A DNA stretch of 64,000 nt from DATAEE01 sp963725145 (GTDB lineage: Bacteria; Acidobacteriota; Vicinamibacteria; Vicinamibacterales; 2-12-FULL-66-21). Below, piece after piece: positions 27,741-36,724 of this stretch. The notes under the pieces are model-generated. The model worked only from the letters and a program-made list of their open reading frames with translations, searched no databases and was not told the DNA's origin. The position numbers and the translations under genes were made by a program. The DNA lies in NCBI GenBank assembly GCA_963725145.1, contig CAVRXL010000013.1:186001-250000 (forward strand), written 5' to 3'. Position 1 is the stretch's first letter. Each line of letters opens with the position of its first letter.

Positions 27741-27980
27741 ATGACTCGCACCGTTGGCCAGTGCTTCTGGGCTCTTCCGACGTTGTCGTTGCCGACGCCC
27801 GGGTGGACGCAGTTCACGGCTGCGGAGTGGAGCTGTTCGGCCGACGGGGATCCTTTGACCCTCGACGACGCACGCGTGTGCCGGACGTGCAGTCGCTGGG
27901 CGGAGCGGAGCAGCCCGCCGGCGTCTACGCGGGAGGAGCCGTCGGGCCGCCAGCGTCGCCGTCGCGTGGCGAAGCGGTAG
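27741..27980 (+). CDS. Small Cys-containing hypothetical protein
   Basis: A 79-residue open frame between the NosL-like gene and the aldo/keto reductase. The first 50 residues look protein-like (WTQFTAAEWSCSADGDPLT, then C-R-T-C near residue 47), and the C-terminal 25 are Arg-rich and poor in structure. The CxxC plus an earlier Cys could bind zinc. It has no strong ribosome binding site. I give it moderate support only. Confidence 0.35.
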   Translation: MTRTVGQCFWALPTLSLPTPGWTQFTAAEWSCSADGDPLTLDDARVCRTCSRWAERSSPPASTREEPSGRQRRRRVAKR

Positions 27981-28017
27981 CTTAGCGAGGCGTCGGGGTA
28001 ATCTTTCCTTTCGTGAC

Positions 28018-29013
28018 ATGAGCGTCGGACCTTCGCACCGCCGCCAACTCGGGGCGAGCGGCCCCGTGGTCTTTTCGGTGGCCCTGGGCTGCATGGGGAT
28101 GTCCGACCTCTACGGCCCAGCCGACGAGGCCGAGAGCATCGCCACCATTCACGCGGCCATCGATGCCGGGATCACGCTGCTCGACACCGGCGACTACTAC
28201 GCCGCCGGGCACAACGAGCTGCTCATCGGCCGAGCGCTCCGGGATCGCCGGGACAAGGCGTTGGTTTCGGTGAAGTTCGGCGCCGTGCGCGGCCCGGACG
28301 GGAGCTGGCTCGGGATGGATACCCGGCCGATCGCGGTGAAGAACTTTCTCGCGTACAGCCTGACGCGCCTCGGCCTGGACCATGTCGACATTTATCGCCC
28401 CGGCCGCCTCGATCCCAATGTGCCGATCGAGGAGACGGTCGGCGCAATCGCAGATCTCGTGAAGGCCGGCTACGTCCGCGCGATCGGGTTATCGGAGGTC
28501 GGGCCGGACACGATCCGTAGGGCGCAGGCCGTGCACCCCATCAGTGATCTCCAGATCGAGTACTCCCTCATCAGCCGTGCGCCCGAGACACAAATCTTTC
28601 CTCTCCTCGCCGAACTCGGGATTGGTGTGACGGCTTACGGCGCGCTGTCCCGCGGCTTACTGAGCGGCTCGAAGCCTCGCTCGGCTCGCGATTTTCGTGC
28701 GCATCTCCCGCGCTTCTCGGGTGAGAATCGCGAGCGGAATCAGCGTCTGGTTGAAGGGCTACAGAAGCTCGCGACCGAAAGAGGCGTGTCGGCCTCGCAG
28801 CTCGCGATTGCGTGGGTGCTCGCGAAAGGCAAGACCATCGTGCCGCTCGTCGGCGCGCGAACGAGGGCGCAGCTCGCCGAATCGCTCGGCGCGCTCGAGA
28901 TCGAACTGACATCCGCAGACATCGCCCGCATCGAAGAGGCCGTGCCGCCATCGGCCGTAGCCGGCACTCGCTACGACGAGCATCAGATGCGCATCCTGGA
29001 CAGCGAGCAGTGA
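28018..29013 (+). CDS. Aldo/keto reductase
   Basis: A 331-residue NADPH-dependent aldo/keto reductase of the AKR13/YakC type. It is a TIM barrel with the catalytic Asp and Tyr in LLDTGDYYAAGHNE and Lys in ALVSVKFG. The usual catalytic His position reads DIYRPGRLDP, with Gly in place of His; close relatives often have Ala there, so the tetrad is three-membered in this subgroup. The cofactor end VPLVGARTRAQLAE is typical. It is a lone cytoplasmic gene, and the substrate is unknown. Confidence 0.88.
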   Translation: MSVGPSHRRQLGASGPVVFSVALGCMGMSDLYGPADEAESIATIHAAIDAGITLLDTGDYYAAGHNELLIGRALRDRRDKALVSVKFGAVRGPDGSWLGMDTRPIAVKNFLAYSLTRLGLDHVDIYRPGRLDPNVPIEETVGAIADLVKAGYVRAIGLSEVGPDTIRRAQAVHPISDLQIEYSLISRAPETQIFPLLAELGIGVTAYGALSRGLLSGSKPRSARDFRAHLPRFSGENRERNQRLVEGLQKLATERGVSASQLAIAWVLAKGKTIVPLVGARTRAQLAESLGALEIELTSADIARIEEAVPPSAVAGTRYDEHQMRILDSEQ

Positions 29014-29228
29014 CGGGATGTCTGACGACGTGTCCGGATCTGTCGCGCGCAGGTTGAGCGTCCATCGCTGGCGTCGAGGTCGTCATGAAAGCCGTGGCCC
29101 TCGGCGGCGCGATCCACAGGCGGGTGCTCGTAGTGCCGGTTCGGCGGAGATCGCCCGGAATGCGTATACTGCCGTCGTGGCGCCGATGCGTCAGATAGGT
29201 TCTCCGCTCTCACCATAGGGAGGGAATC

Positions 29229-29567
29229 ATGCGTTCGCTCTGCCTCCTCGTCGTCTCCGGGTTGTTGATCGCCGCGCCCGCTCTCGCCGGCGATGCCGCG
29301 CAGGTGGAGAAGGGCAAGTCCCTCTTCGCAGCGCAGAAATGCAGCCTGTGCCACTCCGTCGCGGGTAAGGGAAACGCGAAAGGATCGCTCGACGAGATCG
29401 GCAGCAAGCTCAAGGCGGACGAGATTCGCCAGTGGCTCGTCTCTCCGAAGGAAATGGCCGAAAAGGCCAAGGCCACGCGCAAGCCGCCGATGCAGTCGTA
29501 CGAGAAACTCGCGAAGGCGGATCTCGACGCGCTGGTGGCGTATCTCGAATCGCTGAAAAAGAAGTAG
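29229..29567 (+). CDS. Monohaem cytochrome c, paralogue 1
   Basis: A 112-residue periplasmic class I cytochrome c. The signal peptide is cleaved near residue 21 (ALAGDAA). The haem site is C-S-L-C-H at about residues 38-42; the distal ligand is probably the Met of RKPPM. It is one of three close paralogues in the window (also 42195 and 53007), which share KCSLCHS, EIRQW and the LDALVAYLESLKKK-type end. It starts a cytochrome operon with the tetrahaem, nonahaem, Rieske and cytochrome b genes. It probably carries electrons from that complex to an oxidase or reductase. Confidence 0.92.
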   Translation: MRSLCLLVVSGLLIAAPALAGDAAQVEKGKSLFAAQKCSLCHSVAGKGNAKGSLDEIGSKLKADEIRQWLVSPKEMAEKAKATRKPPMQSYEKLAKADLDALVAYLESLKKK

Positions 29568-29575
29568 GGCACGCC

Positions 29576-30728
29576 ATGCGCGCGCGTGGGACGCCCTTCA
29601 TCCTGGCGGCGGCCATGTCGGCCCTCGCCTCGGTCGCGGCTGGGCAGGCACTCTCCACCCAGGGGCAGGATCCGCTCGCCGGTGCCCGCGTGTTCGGTCA
29701 GAAGGGATGCGCCGGCTGCCATGCCATAAACGGTCAGGGCAAGGGCACCACCGGTCCGGACCTCGCCCGGGTGGGACGTCCGCGGTCGTTTCACGATTTG
29801 TCAGCCGCGCTCTGGAATCATCTCCCCGCGATGGCCTCGGCCATGCGGAAGCAGGCGACGCCGCGGCCCGAGCTCAACGCGACCGAGGCAGCGAATCTCA
29901 TCGCGTTCCTGTATACGATTGACTACTTCGACCGTCCCGGCGACAAGGCGCGCGGGCAGCGACTGTTTACCGCCAAGCAATGTGTCGGCTGTCACCAGCG
30001 CGAGGGCGTCGGCGGCGTCGTGGGACCGAACCTCGACTACCTGCGCGGCGTGGCCGCTCCGATCGATCTCGGCCACCGCGATGTGGAACCACGGGCCGGC
30101 CATGGCGGGCGTCATGACCGCGCGCCGCGTTCCCCGTCCGACCTTCACCGGACAGGAGTTGCGCGACCTCGTTGCCTTTCTGGCGGCGCCCCGCGAAGGG
30201 CTGGCCGAAGGACCCGTGTATGTCCTGCCCGGCCGCGCCGCCGCGGGTGAGCGCCTGTTTGCCGAGAAGCGGTGCGTGACGTGCCACGCGCAGCCGGGAA
30301 AGGGGGGCGGCCTCGCGCCCGATCTCGCCGCTCGCGCAGAGCGGGCCAGCTTGACCGACTTCGCCGTAGCCATGTGGAACAAGGCACCGGCGATGACCGC
30401 AATGATGCGGCAGCGTGGCATCGACGTTCCAGCTCTCACCTCGGATCAGATGGCGGACATCGTCGCCTATCTCTATTCGATTAGGTACTTCGGATCCGGG
30501 ACGAATGAGGCGCGGGGTCGTCAGGTCGCGGAGGCGAAGGGCTGCATGACGTGCCACGGCTCGGGCCGGGCGCGGCCGCTCTTCGCCGGCCGCGCACTGG
30601 AGTCCCCGGCTGCGGTCGCCGCGGCCCTCTGGAACCACGGGCTCATCGAGGGGCGATCATGGCCGCGGTTCACCTCGCTTGAAATGGCCGACCTGACGGC
30701 GGCGCTGCAGCGCGGAGGCGCCCGATGA
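29576..30728 (+). CDS. Tetrahaem multidomain cytochrome c (frameshifted)
   Basis: An exported protein of about 383 residues after correction, made of four class I cytochrome-like domains in series. Haem motifs are CAGCH, CVGCH, CVTCH and CMTCH. Conserved A-M-W-N-H/K-x-P-A-M segments (LWNHLPAMASAM, MWNHGPAMAGVM, MWNKAPAMTAMM) recur after three of the haems and probably supply Met ligands. One extra base near 30067-30075 breaks the frame between the second haem and its AMWNHGPAM segment. The stop overlaps the start of the nonahaem gene (ATGA), so the corrected reading fits the operon. Confidence 0.85.
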
Positions 30729-31996
30729 CGCGCGGCGCCATGTTTCTGGCGCTGGTGCTGACGCTCGGGCTCGCGTCGGGAGTGCGCCTCATCTCGGCCG
30801 ACCAGCCGGACACGTGCAGCGCCTGCCACGCGGCGCTGCCCGATGCGCGCCTCAAGGCGCCGGTGACGCTCTTTGCGGACGACATCCACCGCGCCAGAGG
30901 GTTCGGCTGCGCCGCGTGCCACGGCGGCGACCCGGGCGAGCGCGGCGTCGAAGCGATGAACCCGGCGAAGGGCTACATCGGGGTGCCCGCGCGGGAAATC
31001 ACGCCGCAGGTGTGCGCGAGGTGCCACGCCGACGCCGAGTTCATGCGGCGCTACAATCCGGCGCTTCGCGTCGATCAGCTCGCAGAGTACGAGACGTCCG
31101 TGCATGGCCGCCGCCTGCGTGGCGAGCGTGACCCGAAGGTCGCGACCTGCGCGTCGTGCCACACGCCACACTCGATCCGTCCCGCGTCCGATCCCCGCTC
31201 GACGGTTCACCCGCTGCGTGTCGTGGACACCTGCGGCCGGTGCCATGGCGATGCCACGCTCATGGCGTCCTATGGCATTCCGACCGACCAGCCCGCGAAG
31301 TACAAGGCGAGCGTCCACTGGCAGAAGCTGACCGTCGGCGGCGATCTGAGCGCGCCGACGTGCAACGACTGTCACGGGAATCACGGGGCGGCGCCGCCCG
31401 GCGTCAATTGGGTCGGCAACGTCTGCGGCCAGTGCCACTCGGTGATGGCGGAGCGGTTTGCCCTGAGCCGTCACGCGACCGCCTTCGCCGAGATGGGCAC
31501 GCCGGGGTGCGCCACCTGTCACGGCAATCACGACGTGCTCGAAGGAAACGACCGAATGCTGGGGACAGGCGAAGGCGCGTTCTGCGGGACGTGCCACGCG
31601 GCCGACGATCCCGGCGGCAAGGCGGCCGATGGTATGCGCGCGCTCCTCGATCGGCTGCTGCGGGCGCACGACGACAGCCTGGCCCTGCTCATGCGGGCCG
31701 AGCGGTCGGGCATGGAGGTCAGCCAGGCCCGGTTCGACCTGACCGGCGCGGCCGACGCGCTCGTCAAGGCGCGCGCCGACCTGCATTCGTTCAACCCGGC
31801 CATCGTGCAGAAAACCGTGGCCGAGGGGATCGCCATCACCGAACGGACGCAGGCGCGCGGCGTGCGCGCGCTCGAGGAGCTGGCCTTCCGGCGAAAGGGT
31901 CTCGCGGTGTCGCTGCTCCTCATCGGGGCGGTCATTGGAGGACTGGTCCTGAAGATCCGCGAGATCGAGCGGAGACAGGATCGAGAGCGGACATGA
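30725..31996 (+). CDS. Membrane-anchored nonahaem cytochrome c
   Basis: A 423-residue periplasmic multihaem cytochrome with nine CxxCH motifs (CSACH, CAACH, CARCH, CASCH, CGRCH, CNDCH, CGQCH, CATCH, CGTCH), many with spacing typical of the NrfB/c3-like cytochrome families. The N-terminal signal is at residues 1-25. A long haem-free helical region (about residues 300-395) precedes a C-terminal membrane helix (SLLLIGAVIGGLVLKI). It overlaps the Rieske gene in ATGA. It probably replaces cytochrome c1 as electron acceptor of the Rieske/cytochrome b complex made by the next two genes. Confidence 0.92.
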   Translation: MTRGAMFLALVLTLGLASGVRLISADQPDTCSACHAALPDARLKAPVTLFADDIHRARGFGCAACHGGDPGERGVEAMNPAKGYIGVPAREITPQVCARCHADAEFMRRYNPALRVDQLAEYETSVHGRRLRGERDPKVATCASCHTPHSIRPASDPRSTVHPLRVVDTCGRCHGDATLMASYGIPTDQPAKYKASVHWQKLTVGGDLSAPTCNDCHGNHGAAPPGVNWVGNVCGQCHSVMAERFALSRHATAFAEMGTPGCATCHGNHDVLEGNDRMLGTGEGAFCGTCHAADDPGGKAADGMRALLDRLLRAHDDSLALLMRAERSGMEVSQARFDLTGAADALVKARADLHSFNPAIVQKTVAEGIAITERTQARGVRALEELAFRRKGLAVSLLLIGAVIGGLVLKIREIERRQDRERT

Positions 31997-32475
31997 GGAA
32001 GGACGAGGAGGTGAAGGTGGTCGACACCCAGGCGCCGTCGCCGCCCGTCGGTCGCCGGAGCGTACTCAATTGGTTCCTGGGCACGAGCGCCGGCGGGTTC
32101 GTCCTCTCGGTGATGTACCCCGTCACTCGGTACCTGCTGCCGCCCGACGTGGCCGAATCCACCGCGGCCAGCGTGACGCTGCCTATCAAGGCGAGCGAGG
32201 TGAAGCCGATGAGCGGCCGCATCTTCAAGTTCGGCAATCGGCCCGGCATCTTGATCCGGACAGAGTCCGGCGAGCTGCGCGCCTTCTCGGCGATCTGCAC
32301 GCATCTGAACTGCACCGTCCAGTTCCGTGAAGACCTGGGGCACATGTGGTGCGCGTGCCACAACGGGCACTTCGACCTCTCGGGCCGCAACATCAGCGGC
32401 CCGCCTCCGCGGCCGCTCGATTCGCTCACGGTCAACGTGCAGGGCGATCAGATCGTCGTGAGGAAGACCGTATGA
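31993..32475 (+). CDS. Rieske iron-sulfur protein of a bc-type complex
   Basis: A 160-residue Rieske subunit. A Tat-like or uncleaved N-terminal helix (RRSVLNWFLGTSAGGFVLSV) anchors it in the membrane. The [2Fe-2S] ligands are in CTHLNC and CACHNGHFD, near residues 97-120. Asn replaces the usual Gly after CTHL, and CACHNG replaces CPCHGS, which may shift the potential. It overlaps the nonahaem gene and the cytochrome b gene by four bases on each side, so the three are tightly coupled. Confidence 0.92.
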   Translation: MRKDEEVKVVDTQAPSPPVGRRSVLNWFLGTSAGGFVLSVMYPVTRYLLPPDVAESTAASVTLPIKASEVKPMSGRIFKFGNRPGILIRTESGELRAFSAICTHLNCTVQFREDLGHMWCACHNGHFDLSGRNISGPPPRPLDSLTVNVQGDQIVVRKTV

Positions 32476-33545
32476 ACGGCCTGCGCGCCTGGCTCGACGA
32501 GCGCATCGGGCTCGGCGAGCTCGAGCGCCTCGCGCGCCACAAACAGGTGCCGATCCACCGTCACGCGGTCTGGTACTACCTCGGCGGGATGACGCTGTTT
32601 CTCTTCGGCGTGCAGGTCGCGACCGGTATTCTGCTGTTGTTCTACTACCGCCCGAGCGCTGAAGAGGCGTACGAGTCGGTGCAGTTCCTCATGGCGGAGG
32701 TGCAGTTCGGCTGGCTGATTCGCTCGATGCACGCGTGGTCGGCCAACCTCATGATCTTCACGCTCTTCCTGCACATGCTGAGCGTGCTGCTCCTGAAGGC
32801 GTATCGCCCGCCGCGCGAGGTCACCTGGCTGAGTGGCGTGGCGCTGTTCGGCCTGGCGCTTGCCTTCGGCTTCACCGGTTATCTGCTGCCCTGGAACACG
32901 CTGGCGCTGTTTGCCACGAAGGTCGGCACCGACATCCCGGGTGTCCTGCCCGTCGTCGGTGGCTTCGTCCGGAAGCTGCTGCGTGGCGGCGAGGACGTCA
33001 CCGGAGCGACCTTGACGCGCTTCTACGGCATCCACGTCGCGGTGCTGCCTGCGCTCACGACGCTGTTTCTCGGCCTGCATCTGCTGCTCGTCCAGCGTCA
33101 CGGGATGAGCGTGCCCCCCTCGGTCGAGCGCGAGGGTACGAAGCGGGCGATGCCGTTTCTTCCGAATTTCCTACTGCGGGACACGATCGGCTGGCTGACG
33201 GCCGTGGCGGCGCTCGCCGCTCTGGCGGCTTTCTACCCCACGGAGCTGGGCGAGAAGGCCGATCCCTTCGCCCCCGCCCCGGCGGGCATCAAACCCGAGT
33301 GGTACTTCATGTTCATGTTCCAGACGCTGAAGTATCTGCCCGGACACATCCTCGGTCTGGAAGGGGAGATGGTCGGCGTGATTGCCTTCGGCGTGGCGGG
33401 CGCCCTGCTCGCGGCGGTGCCGTTTCTCGACCGGCGCGCTGCGCGTGGCGAGCCGGGACGGCTGGTCGGGATTCTCACGGTAGGTGCGATCCTCTACATC
33501 ATTCTGCTGACAACTCTGGGCTACACGGCGAGTCCCACCCAGTAG
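32472..33545 (+). CDS. Cytochrome b of a bc-type quinol oxidase complex
   Basis: A 357-residue polytopic membrane protein combining the cytochrome b6 and subunit IV parts in one shortened chain. The haem-ligand histidines are in SMHAWSANLMIF and FLHMLS on one helix pair and in YGIHVAVLPALTT and LGLHLLLVQRH on the other. The quinol-site motif is P-E-W-Y in KPEWYFMFMFQTLK. With the Rieske protein and the nonahaem cytochrome it should form a quinol:cytochrome c reductase. Its length is between b6 (about 215) and full mitochondrial cytochrome b (about 380). Confidence 0.94.
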   Translation: MNGLRAWLDERIGLGELERLARHKQVPIHRHAVWYYLGGMTLFLFGVQVATGILLLFYYRPSAEEAYESVQFLMAEVQFGWLIRSMHAWSANLMIFTLFLHMLSVLLLKAYRPPREVTWLSGVALFGLALAFGFTGYLLPWNTLALFATKVGTDIPGVLPVVGGFVRKLLRGGEDVTGATLTRFYGIHVAVLPALTTLFLGLHLLLVQRHGMSVPPSVEREGTKRAMPFLPNFLLRDTIGWLTAVAALAALAAFYPTELGEKADPFAPAPAGIKPEWYFMFMFQTLKYLPGHILGLEGEMVGVIAFGVAGALLAAVPFLDRRAARGEPGRLVGILTVGAILYIILLTTLGYTASPTQ

Positions 33546-33608
33546 TCCCAGAGTTCCTTTGCGGAGGGCGCACCGTTGTCGAGGCCGTGGATGGCGTACA
33601 CTCTCGGC

Positions 33609-33872
33609 ATGGCCCTGCATGGACGGTGTGTCTTCGTCGCGAACGGCGAGCTGCAGGCTGAGCAGGTCCGTCAGTTCCTGGAGTCAGCCGGCATCCTCAG
33701 CACCTCACGGGGTGAGTCGCTGAGGAAGACTCACGGGCTCACGCTCGATGGGCTCGGCAGAGTCGAGATTCTCGTGGCGGAGGCCGACGAAGAGCGGGCT
33801 CGAACGCTCCTCGCGTCGGCCGACGCGGGCGAGTTCAGACTCGGAGACGACGCCCCGGTCGAATCATCCTGA
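33609..33872 (+). CDS. DUF2007 family small protein
   Basis: An 87-residue cytoplasmic protein of the DUF2007 type (putative signal transducing protein). The features are C-V-F-V-A-N-G-E-L-Q-A-E at the start, a helix with EQVRQFLESAGI, and VEILVAEADEERARTLL near the end, a ferredoxin-like fold. It lies 63 bases after cytochrome b and its end overlaps the convergent NrfD gene by nine bases. Its role is unknown. Confidence 0.65.
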   Translation: MALHGRCVFVANGELQAEQVRQFLESAGILSTSRGESLRKTHGLTLDGLGRVEILVAEADEERARTLLASADAGEFRLGDDAPVESS

Positions 33873-35051
33873 GTCCGGGCTGCCGGCCGCGCGCTGCGGC
33901 TGGCCCGCCGGCCACGGCGGCAGCAGGCGGATGAGGCCAGCCAGCAGGACGAAGGGCAGGACGATCAGAAGCAGCGCGGGCAGCAGGCCCTCGCGCGTCG
34001 CGAATCCCATCTTGTAGGTTGTGTAGCCCAGGAAGCTCTTCGAGAAGAGCTGCCCGCCGATGACGACGTTCCAGCGCATCGCGAAAATCCCGACGAATGT
34101 CAGCGCCGCAGCCGCGACGTAGATCTGCGTCCGCTGCCGCGCGCTGAAGCGCCGGAGCTGCACCATCGCCAGGAGCGCGAGCGGCACGAGCGTGCCGAGC
34201 ACGATCTGCAGCACGATCTGGGACGTGTAGAGCCGCGTGTGCACCATGAAGTCCAGCGTCCTGAAGGACTCGTCCGCCTCGTAGATGCGGTGCACCAGGT
34301 CGAGCAGCTCGAGCGAGAAATCGATGAGGAACGCGTAGAAAAGGTACCGCGCGACCGTGTCGACACAGGGCATGTCCGGGGCCTCGCGCCGCCACCACGA
34401 GAGGGCCAGATACACGAGCAGGACCAGCGCGATGCCCGAGACGATCGCCGAGAACAGGAACACGATCGGCATCATCGGCGTCGACCACCAGGGGTTGGCC
34501 TTCACCGAGCCGAAGATGAACCCGACGTAGCCGTGCAGCAGGAAGGCCGACGGGATGCCGATGATCGTTACGATGCGCCCCACGCGATCGTCGATCCGCA
34601 GCGCCGACTCGCTGATGTTGTCGGAGCCGAGCGTCAGCGCCGCGTACAGGATTCGTTTCGGCCCGCGACTCGCCTTCCAGGCCAGCACGAGGTCCCGCCG
34701 GTAGTCGAGCCAGATTTCCACGACGAGGACGACGAGCAGATACCAGAGGTAGACGAACCCGAACATCGCCATGGCCGACGTCCTGTGCGGCGTCAGGTAC
34801 ATCTCGAGCGAGCGCTCCGGGTGTCCGAGGTGAAGCTGCAGCGGCAGTGGGGCGACCAGCAGGAACGCGAGCGCGGTCAGCAGGGCCAGGCGGTAGGTGG
34901 GTGCGACCGCACGCACGTCGAACACCCGCTCCAGCGAGGCGAGAATGAACGCGCCCGCAACCAGACCCGTGATGAACGGGTACAGGACGATCAGGACGCT
35001 CCACTGGAGCTCGATCTCGTTCGGATACATGAAGCCTTCGACCGCGGGCAT
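33864..35051 (-). CDS. NrfD/PsrC family membrane quinone-binding subunit
   Basis: A 395-residue integral membrane protein with nine or ten helices, of the NrfD family that passes electrons between quinone and a ferredoxin-type subunit. Features include YPFITGLVAGAFILASLERV, HLGHPERSLEMY and NPWWSTPMMPIVFLFSAIVSG. It follows the four-cluster subunit gene by 9 bases on the minus strand and ends the long nifJ operon. It is longer at the C-terminus than NrfD proper, closer to PsrC/QrcD-like and ActC-like proteins. The direction of electron flow cannot be deduced from sequence. Confidence 0.9.
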   Translation of the reverse strand: MPAVEGFMYPNEIELQWSVLIVLYPFITGLVAGAFILASLERVFDVRAVAPTYRLALLTALAFLLVAPLPLQLHLGHPERSLEMYLTPHRTSAMAMFGFVYLWYLLVVLVVEIWLDYRRDLVLAWKASRGPKRILYAALTLGSDNISESALRIDDRVGRIVTIIGIPSAFLLHGYVGFIFGSVKANPWWSTPMMPIVFLFSAIVSGIALVLLVYLALSWWRREAPDMPCVDTVARYLFYAFLIDFSLELLDLVHRIYEADESFRTLDFMVHTRLYTSQIVLQIVLGTLVPLALLAMVQLRRFSARQRTQIYVAAAALTFVGIFAMRWNVVIGGQLFSKSFLGYTTYKMGFATREGLLPALLLIVLPFVLLAGLIRLLPPWPAGQPQRAAGSPDSG

Positions 35052-35060
35052 TGGGCCTCC

Positions 35061-35822
35061 TCAGCGCACGGCGCCGTCGAGGTTCGCGTAGTACACCTTG
35101 GGTCCGGTCGCCATCTGGGGTTTCAGCACCTGCACGGGCTGCGATCGAAGGAACTCGTGAATCGGATCGTCCGGGTTCCGGAGATCGCCGACGCGCCGCG
35201 CACCCGTGGGGCAGGTTTCACAGCATGCCGGCTGCAGACCCTTTGTGATCCGGTGGTAGCAGAGCGTGCACTTGTCGACCGTGTGCGTGCGCGGATCGAT
35301 ATACCGGCAGCCGTAAGGACACGCCTGCACGCAGTACCGGCAGCCGATGCAGTATTCCTTGTCGACGAGCACTACGCCGTCCGGGCTGTGGAACGTGGCG
35401 CCGACCGGGCAGACCTGCACGCACGGGGAGTCGGCGCAGTGGTTGCACAACTTCGGCACGAAGAACACTTTCGCGCCGTCGCGCGCCGCGAGGTCGGAAA
35501 AGCCGTCGTGCCCGCCGTTCGGCGAATCGACGATCGGGTGCGCGAGATCGTCGGGATCGACCTGATAGCGCTCCACCCAGGTTCGGAAGTAGAACGGCTC
35601 GTCGACGACGTCGTTCTCGATCTTACAGGCACGCACGCAGTTGCCGCAGCCGATGCAGCGGTCGATGTCGATCGCCATCGCCCACCAGTGCTCGCTCTTG
35701 ACCGCGTCGTGTGAGCGCGGGACCCGGCCGGCGGCGAGCGCCTGCCAGGCGGCTGCGGCCGGCGCCGTCAGCACGAGCAGTCTGCCCGTCTTCGTCAGAA
35801 AATCGCGTCGGGTGTCAGTCAT
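35061..35822 (-). CDS. Tat-exported four-cluster ferredoxin subunit
   Basis: A 253-residue periplasmic iron-sulfur protein like NrfC, TtrB and DsrO. A twin-arginine leader (MTDTRRDFLTKTGRLL) is followed by four cluster motifs: CIGCGNCVRAC, CNHCADSPCVQVC, CIGCRYCVQAC and CTLCYHR with CCETC. A 40-residue insert between the first two motifs (YQVDPDDLAHPIVDSP) is seen in related proteins. It couples the NrfD membrane subunit with the tetrahaem cytochrome encoded upstream, with which it overlaps by four bases. Confidence 0.92.
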   Translation of the reverse strand: MTDTRRDFLTKTGRLLVLTAPAAAAWQALAAGRVPRSHDAVKSEHWWAMAIDIDRCIGCGNCVRACKIENDVVDEPFYFRTWVERYQVDPDDLAHPIVDSPNGGHDGFSDLAARDGAKVFFVPKLCNHCADSPCVQVCPVGATFHSPDGVVLVDKEYCIGCRYCVQACPYGCRYIDPRTHTVDKCTLCYHRITKGLQPACCETCPTGARRVGDLRNPDDPIHEFLRSQPVQVLKPQMATGPKVYYANLDGAVR

Positions 35823-36280
35823 GGCTGTTCACTGTGTATCCGCGGCGTGTGCGGCTGATGACACGTCGTACAGCTCTCGTCGCCCGCATGGTCGCGCGCC
35901 ACGATCTGTTTCATCCAGGCCGGCCTGCCCGTGGCCTTCGCGTGGCACACGAGGCAGACGGTCGGGCCCGGTCGCGGCGGCGTGGTCACGTCGCCGGCCG
36001 CGTGCCGTGCGAGCGGTCCGTGGCAGGCTTCGCAGGAGACCGGCGCGTGCGCACCCGTGCGCTTGAGGTCGCCGGTGTCGCTGTGACACTCGACGCACGC
36101 CGGTTGTCCCGCGTATGCGATCGGACGGGCGGCGTTGTCCGCCAGCGCACCCGCGCGGTAGTGGCCGTAGACGCCGAAATCGTCCGGAACCAGCGCCGCG
36201 CGCAGCACGACGAAGAGCGCCGCGCCGGCCAGAAACAGGCCCGCGAGCCGCGCGAGATGCTCAGCGTCCCTGAACCGCAT
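35819..36280 (-). CDS. Membrane-anchored tetrahaem cytochrome c
   Basis: A 153-residue protein with an N-terminal membrane anchor (LAGLFLAGAALFVVLRAALV) and four haem sites: CVECH, CEACH, CLVCH and CTTCH. The pattern is like the small cytochrome c7/NrfB or QrcA-type cytochromes. It overlaps the ferredoxin-subunit gene, so cytochrome, ferredoxin and NrfD probably form one membrane complex that exchanges electrons between quinone and periplasmic cytochromes. Confidence 0.9.
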   Translation of the reverse strand: MRFRDAEHLARLAGLFLAGAALFVVLRAALVPDDFGVYGHYRAGALADNAARPIAYAGQPACVECHSDTGDLKRTGAHAPVSCEACHGPLARHAAGDVTTPPRPGPTVCLVCHAKATGRPAWMKQIVARDHAGDESCTTCHQPHTPRIHSEQP

Positions 36281-36289
36281 GGCGAGACC

Positions 36290-36724
36290 TCACAGCGCAC
36301 GATCGACGATCAGGTCGCCCGTGTCGGATGCGACGAATGCCCGGTAGGGCCGAAGTCCCACCGGAGCGTCACCCGAGATGATCCGGCCGGTGACATCGTA
36401 GACACCCAGGTGGCACGGGCACTCGAGCCGCGCCCCGTCCGCCGATGGCTTGACCGTGCAGCCCTGGTGGCTGCAGATCGCCGAGAGCGCGTTGAACGCC
36501 GAGCCCCGGCGGACGATGACGATCCGGTGCTCGGTCACGAGCGTCGGGCCCTCCGCGAAGCGCTCAGCCGGTCCAAGCCGCAGCGCTGTAGGCGGCAGCG
36601 GCGCGGGCCGAGGTGGGCGTTCCATCCAGCGCTGCAGGCCGACGAAGGTCGCGCCGCCCGCAGCCATCGCGCCGGCGAGCCGTCGGAGGAACCGCCGCCG
36701 TTCGTCTGCGGGCCCGCTCAGCAT
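36290..36724 (-). CDS. Second Rieske iron-sulfur protein
   Basis: A 144-residue Rieske protein with a short N-terminal helix behind an Arg-rich start (RRRFLRRLAGAMAAGGATFVG, Tat-like). The cluster ligands are CSHQGC and CPCHLGVYD, near residues 88-113. It lacks the disulfide spacing of mitochondrial Rieske proteins outside the cluster motif. The start at 36724 overlaps the stop of the upstream gene by seven bases. No cytochrome b gene adjoins it, so it may serve the NrfD-containing complex of this operon or the cytochrome b at 32472. Confidence 0.9.
   Translation of the reverse strand: MLSGPADERRRFLRRLAGAMAAGGATFVGLQRWMERPPRPAPLPPTALRLGPAERFAEGPTLVTEHRIVIVRRGSAFNALSAICSHQGCTVKPSADGARLECPCHLGVYDVTGRIISGDAPVGLRPYRAFVASDTGDLIVDRAL

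Noticed and set aside
29122..29136. GGGTGCTCGTAGTGC as a sigma54 promoter of the cytochrome operon at 29229
   Set aside because: The -12 part is GTGC, no palindrome with the right spacing is near, and a TATACT at 29165 offers another reading. Not strong enough to annotate.
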